NCBI GenBank assembly: GCA_024998685.1
Contig: JACOEH010000040.1
Coordinates: forward strand, 1 to 46,011
From: Nitrospira sp.
GTDB taxonomy: Bacteria > Nitrospirota > Nitrospiria > Nitrospirales > Nitrospiraceae
Length of the DNA stretch: 46,011 bases
Direction: 5' to 3'
In this document: piece after piece, positions 43,303-46,011 of the stretch
Layout: each line of letters opens with the position of its first letter
Position numbering within the stretch: position 1 is the stretch's first letter
The notes under the pieces: model-generated
What the model was told of the DNA's origin: nothing
Databases searched by the model: none
What the model saw: the letters and a program-made list of their open reading frames with translations, nothing else
Translations under genes and position numbers: made by a program

Positions 43303-43989
43303 ATGGTGCGTCTTGTCTTACTCTTGATCGTCGTCGCCCTGGTCCTCGTCGGACCTCAACTTTGGACCAGACGGGTGTTTGCCAAGCATAGCGCGCTCCG
43401 TGCCGACTATCCGGGCACCGGAGGTGAATTGGCTCGGCATCTGCTCAATCGGTTCGACATGCCGCACATCAAAGTCGAACCGACCGAGAAGGGGGACCAC
43501 TACGATCCTGTCATGAAAGCGGTCCGCCTGACACCCGCTATCTTCGATGGAAAATCCCTTACGGCGATTACCATCGCCGCCCATGAAGTCGGGCACGCCA
43601 TTCAAGACCACCTAGGATACCAGCCGCTTGCAGAACGGACCAAGCTCGTTCGGGTCGCGCAAGGCGCGGAGAAGGCCGGGGCGGTCCTGATGATGGGAAT
43701 TCCCGTCGCGGCAGCCGTAGCCCGAACGCCGGTCGCGAGTGTCGTCGTCATGATGGCCGGCATGGCGACGATGGGAATTTCTACGCTGGTCCACCTCGTC
43801 ACGCTGCCGGTCGAATGGGATGCCAGCTTCAGGCGTGCTCTCCCCGTGCTCCGGCAGGGCCAGTACCTCTCACCTGAGGATGAGCGGGGCGCGCGCAGCA
43901 TTCTCACCGCCGCTGCGCTGACCTACGTCGCCGCCTCCCTCGCCAGTCTGCTGAATCTGTGGCGCTGGATCGGGTTTCTTCGGCGATAG
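43303..43989 (+). CDS. Membrane zinc metallopeptidase (YugP-like)
   Basis: This protein of about 228 residues starts with one transmembrane helix (residues 2-20). The zinc motif HEVGH (near 98-102) is followed by two more membrane segments and a third-ligand region VEWDASFRRA. This matches the neutral zinc metallopeptidase family of YugP/Zn_peptidase_2. The start at 43303 (ATG) was preferred over GTG at 43294. Function in the envelope is unknown. Confidence 0.85.
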   Translation: MVRLVLLLIVVALVLVGPQLWTRRVFAKHSALRADYPGTGGELARHLLNRFDMPHIKVEPTEKGDHYDPVMKAVRLTPAIFDGKSLTAITIAAHEVGHAIQDHLGYQPLAERTKLVRVAQGAEKAGAVLMMGIPVAAAVARTPVASVVVMMAGMATMGISTLVHLVTLPVEWDASFRRALPVLRQGQYLSPEDERGARSILTAAALTYVAASLASLLNLWRWIGFLRR

Positions 43990-44120
43990 GCCTCGTCTAC
44001 CACACACTCGCGACCATCATTGAATCTGAACCAAATTGGCTTCGAGATCGTCGGTGATTGAGTCCGCCGACAAAAGATTCCGGGTCCTTTGTTTTATTGT
44101 CCGGTGGATTCACTGCCCGT

Positions 44121-44552
44121 TCATAGTTCCCCTTTAAATGCTTTGTCGAGAATGGAAGGCAGAAGCGCGGCGAGTTCATCAGTGGTTTTGGCTTGCACTT
44201 TCCTAAGTTCGCCCACCTCGGCTTGCAGATTGTCGAACCAAAGCTGCTTCCCATAGGATGGCAGTGGAACCCGAATTGTGCTGAGAGTCTCAAGACCCAA
44301 TGTCCAATTGCGCCCCGCACCACCTGGCAAAGCTTCACCGAGCTTCTTAAGTCCTTCTTCTGTGAGGAAGTAAAAGGAGAGAAAGCTGGCAGTCGCGACG
44401 CCTTGCTTTGGAACACAGGCGATAAATCTATGCGAGCCAACACGCCCTATATCCTCAATCTTTGCAACCGCAACTGCTCCTTCCCACGCAAACACATTGC
44501 TAAAAACTGCTACCTCCTCCGTAAAAGGCGATAGCCACGGATTTTGATAAGT
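44121..44552 (-). pseudogene. Type I restriction specificity subunit (HsdS) fragment
   Basis: An open frame of 144 codons between stops has no start codon at the beginning; the first candidate, GTG at 44495, is internal to the homology. It reads as the second half of an HsdS: VFAWEGAVAVAKIEDIGRVGSHRFIACVP (target recognition domain), then LSFYFLTEEGLKKLG and GGAGRNWTLGLETL. It ends with the conserved helix and LAALLPSILDKAFKGEL. The first recognition domain is missing, as are hsdM and hsdR. It is a remnant of a restriction-modification system. Confidence 0.78.
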
Positions 44553-44555
44553 CTA

Positions 44556-44887
44556 GATACTTATGCTGCACTACACGAGTGGTCATTCGTCCCTCCGATT
44601 TCATCACGCTCCTCATACAGGTGTCCATGAAATCGGGGGAAGATCAGGGTGGATCGTTGAATGTGTGGGAGCATTTATCAGCCTCTTCCTTTCCCGCCAT
44701 TTCACGAAATAACCTTCAAGGAGCCGCTCGGGAAGCTTGACTGCTCGCTCAACCCTCCACTGCTCTCTGAAGCCAAGAGACTGTGCCGAATCTTCCGGAT
44801 TAAAGGGCATGAGGTGGCTGCCCTAACAGGATAGATGTAGTTTTTTCAAGTCGAACCTTCGGGGCGATTTTTCAACTTTGCCGGTCG
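44556..44887. other. Gene-poor stretch, no supported gene
   Basis: A 65-codon minus-strand frame at 44613-44810 lacks a ribosome site and known features. Nothing else convincing was seen; together with the HsdS fragment this suggests a decaying accessory region. Confidence 0.35.
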
Positions 44888-45091
44888 TCATCCAGGAAGT
44901 CGATAGTACGTCACAATTGAGCGCTGTCCGCATTTCTCGCACGTTCCTTCCTCATTGGTAGGACCATAGTCAGTGGCCGGTCGAGGAGCGAAGGTATAGG
45001 CATTGAGGAACTGTTTCTCTTTCTCCGTCTTCACTGTTGCCGGAAATAACTTGTCGATGCATGCTCGGCAGTATTTGGCCGTTTCAATCAT
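44888..45091 (-). CDS. Small zinc-ribbon protein
   Basis: This 67-residue protein has two Cys pairs, CRAC (residues 8-11) and CEKC (51-54), that could bind zinc. A short amphipathic segment joins them. It ends with YYRLPG. AAGAGAA lies before ATG. Function is unknown; it may bind nucleic acid or protein. Confidence 0.55.
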   Translation of the reverse strand: MIETAKYCRACIDKLFPATVKTEKEKQFLNAYTFAPRPATDYGPTNEEGTCEKCGQRSIVTYYRLPG

Positions 45092-45356
45092 GCTGGATTC
45101 TCTTTTACGTCATCTGAAGTTTCAGCCCATCGGGCCATAGCTTTAGTAGCGATGGGTACATCAAGAGTTCTGTGACTCACAATTGTTGCACAAAAACTGC
45201 ACGAATGATATAGCAGTATTATTCATGGGTCTAGGGGAGCTCCCGAACTGCCGTATCCTGATGGCGTGCCGCCCTTTCCGGCGCTCCACAGATACAGTGA
45301 CAATTCCAACCGGAATAGCTGACACCAGCCTCGTAAGTGTGCGATAGTAAAGCCAC
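45092..45356. other. Intergenic, promoter region for the tRNA
   Basis: No coding sequence is seen. The tRNA promoter must lie here, but I could not fix its -35/-10 boxes with confidence. Confidence 0.3.
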
Positions 45357-45433
45357 GCCCCCGTAGCTCAGTTGGATAGAGCAGCGGTTTCCTAAACCGC
45401 GGGTCGTACGTTCAATTCGTATCGGGGGCACCA
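45357..45433 (+). tRNA. tRNA-Arg (anticodon CCT)
   Basis: The plus strand forms a cloverleaf with acceptor GCCCCCG/CGGGGGC, D arm GCTC-AGTTGGATA-GAGC, anticodon stem GCGGT/ACCGC around TTCCTAA, T arm GTACG-TTCAATT-CGTAT, discriminator A and encoded CCA. Anticodon CCT reads AGG arginine codons. tRNA genes of this kind are common integration sites, but no attachment repeat was seen. Confidence 0.95.
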
Positions 45434-46011
45434 TACCAACCTTGGTTTGCCCCATGCGCTATTTACCGTCTTATCGTGACCATGGCGCGCGGATAAACCC
45501 CACCAGTGCTTAGTTCTTTCTTCAGACTGCTTACTTGTGGACAATTGACTTGCAGAGCATGGGAGAGGCAGCGAGCACCTGTTGTTGAGCTCCTGAGAAG
45601 GTCGAGAGCAAAGGTTGAATCCGTATACCTACGCCATGCACGATTCAAGATCCAATCCCAAATAGTTTCCGTTGACCGGTGTAGCTGAATATTGCATGGC
45701 CCTTTCACCCTCTTATTTTGACTGTGCGACGAATCCCATTCAGGAAAATATCTTCTGTTTCCGGAAGTCGCCATCAATTCGTTTGATCAGCCAGTTGACC
45801 GAACATTGCAGCTACATTCGACCGTTTGTGGAACGCTGCCGGTGAGGAACGTTCAATGTATTATGATGGCGGTCCGGATCGCTCGCAAAGAACTACCAGA
45901 AGAGGTGGTACAAAAAAGTCAAGGGGCCGGGTTACTAAAAAGACGCAGGGCTGGATCTAGAGTCTGTTGACATTCAGTTCCCGTCAGGGCATTCGTGTGG
46001 CGTGGTTCAAC
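45434..46011. other. End of window, no supported gene
   Basis: A 104-codon minus-strand frame (45463-45777) and short plus-strand frames are open but lack ribosome sites or recognisable content. A short AACC-TT-GGTT dyad follows the tRNA. The last bases could belong to a gene or insertion element that continues beyond the window. Confidence 0.3.

Noticed and set aside
45463-45777. 104-codon minus-strand frame
   Set aside because: No ribosome site and nothing recognisable in the translation.

Overview
The window is bacterial chromosomal DNA of moderate GC content with mixed-strand, closely packed genes and two tRNA genes. The gene mix resembles Nitrospira and relatives (Nitrospirota): many exported proteins of unknown function, TupA-like ATP-grasp proteins, Sel1 lipoproteins, stress-type sigma factor and partner-switch genes, and an OPT transporter. 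That assignment is an inference from gene content, because no rRNA or taxon-defining gene is present. 

Left part (1-15700), accessory in character. Bases 366-2701 (minus strand) hold a compact RiPP-type operon: a 67-residue precursor with alternating Cys-Gly and ten consecutive glycines, a radical SAM/SPASM maturase, a PqqD-like chaperone and a two-cluster ferredoxin. Bases 3498-4161 hold two gene remnants, one peroxiredoxin-like and one alpha/beta hydrolase lipoprotein. Bases 4185-8050 (minus strand) are a functional-amyloid (Fap-like) secretion operon: a large Gly-rich subunit, a small subunit, a periplasmic C39 peptidase, a FapE-like protein and a FapF-like outer-membrane barrel. A PspF-like sigma-54 activator without a receiver domain lies upstream at 9052-10044. 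The RiPP and amyloid operons are preceded by recognisably similar upstream regions (3057-3350 and 8549-8832), which suggests shared control. Then come a lipoprotein, two TupA-like paralogues flanking an IS3-type transposase remnant, and an exported YqgE/AlgH homologue.

Middle part (15800-36000), mostly ordinary. It holds two Sel1 lipoproteins, a small exported protein, and a minus-strand run of acylphosphatase, RpoD/RpoS-like sigma factor, apt, a DksA/TraR protein, queC and a cytochrome c. These are followed by tRNA-Pro(CGG), alanine dehydrogenase, a small plus-strand redox operon (Cys-rich protein, 2Fe-2S, unknown, 4Fe-4S), a squalene/phytoene synthase-like protein, HtpX, an MFS permease, an OPT transporter, a DEAD-box RNA helicase, membrane proteins of unknown function and a YjbQ-family protein.

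Right part (36000-46011). A stand-alone STAS protein sits beside a 925-residue protein that fuses MHYT, PAS, PP2C phosphatase, HATPase kinase and STAS modules, so a whole partner-switching circuit is on one chain. Next are a signal-peptidase-I-like protein that lacks the catalytic Ser and Lys, an outer-membrane barrel, a geranylgeranyl-reductase-family flavoprotein and a zinc metallopeptidase. The window ends in a gene-poor stretch with an HsdS fragment, a small zinc-ribbon protein and tRNA-Arg(CCT).

The most interesting material is the RiPP operon, the Fap-like operon with its GG-type processing sites behind Sec signals, the regulatory region they appear to share, and the apparently dead signal peptidase.
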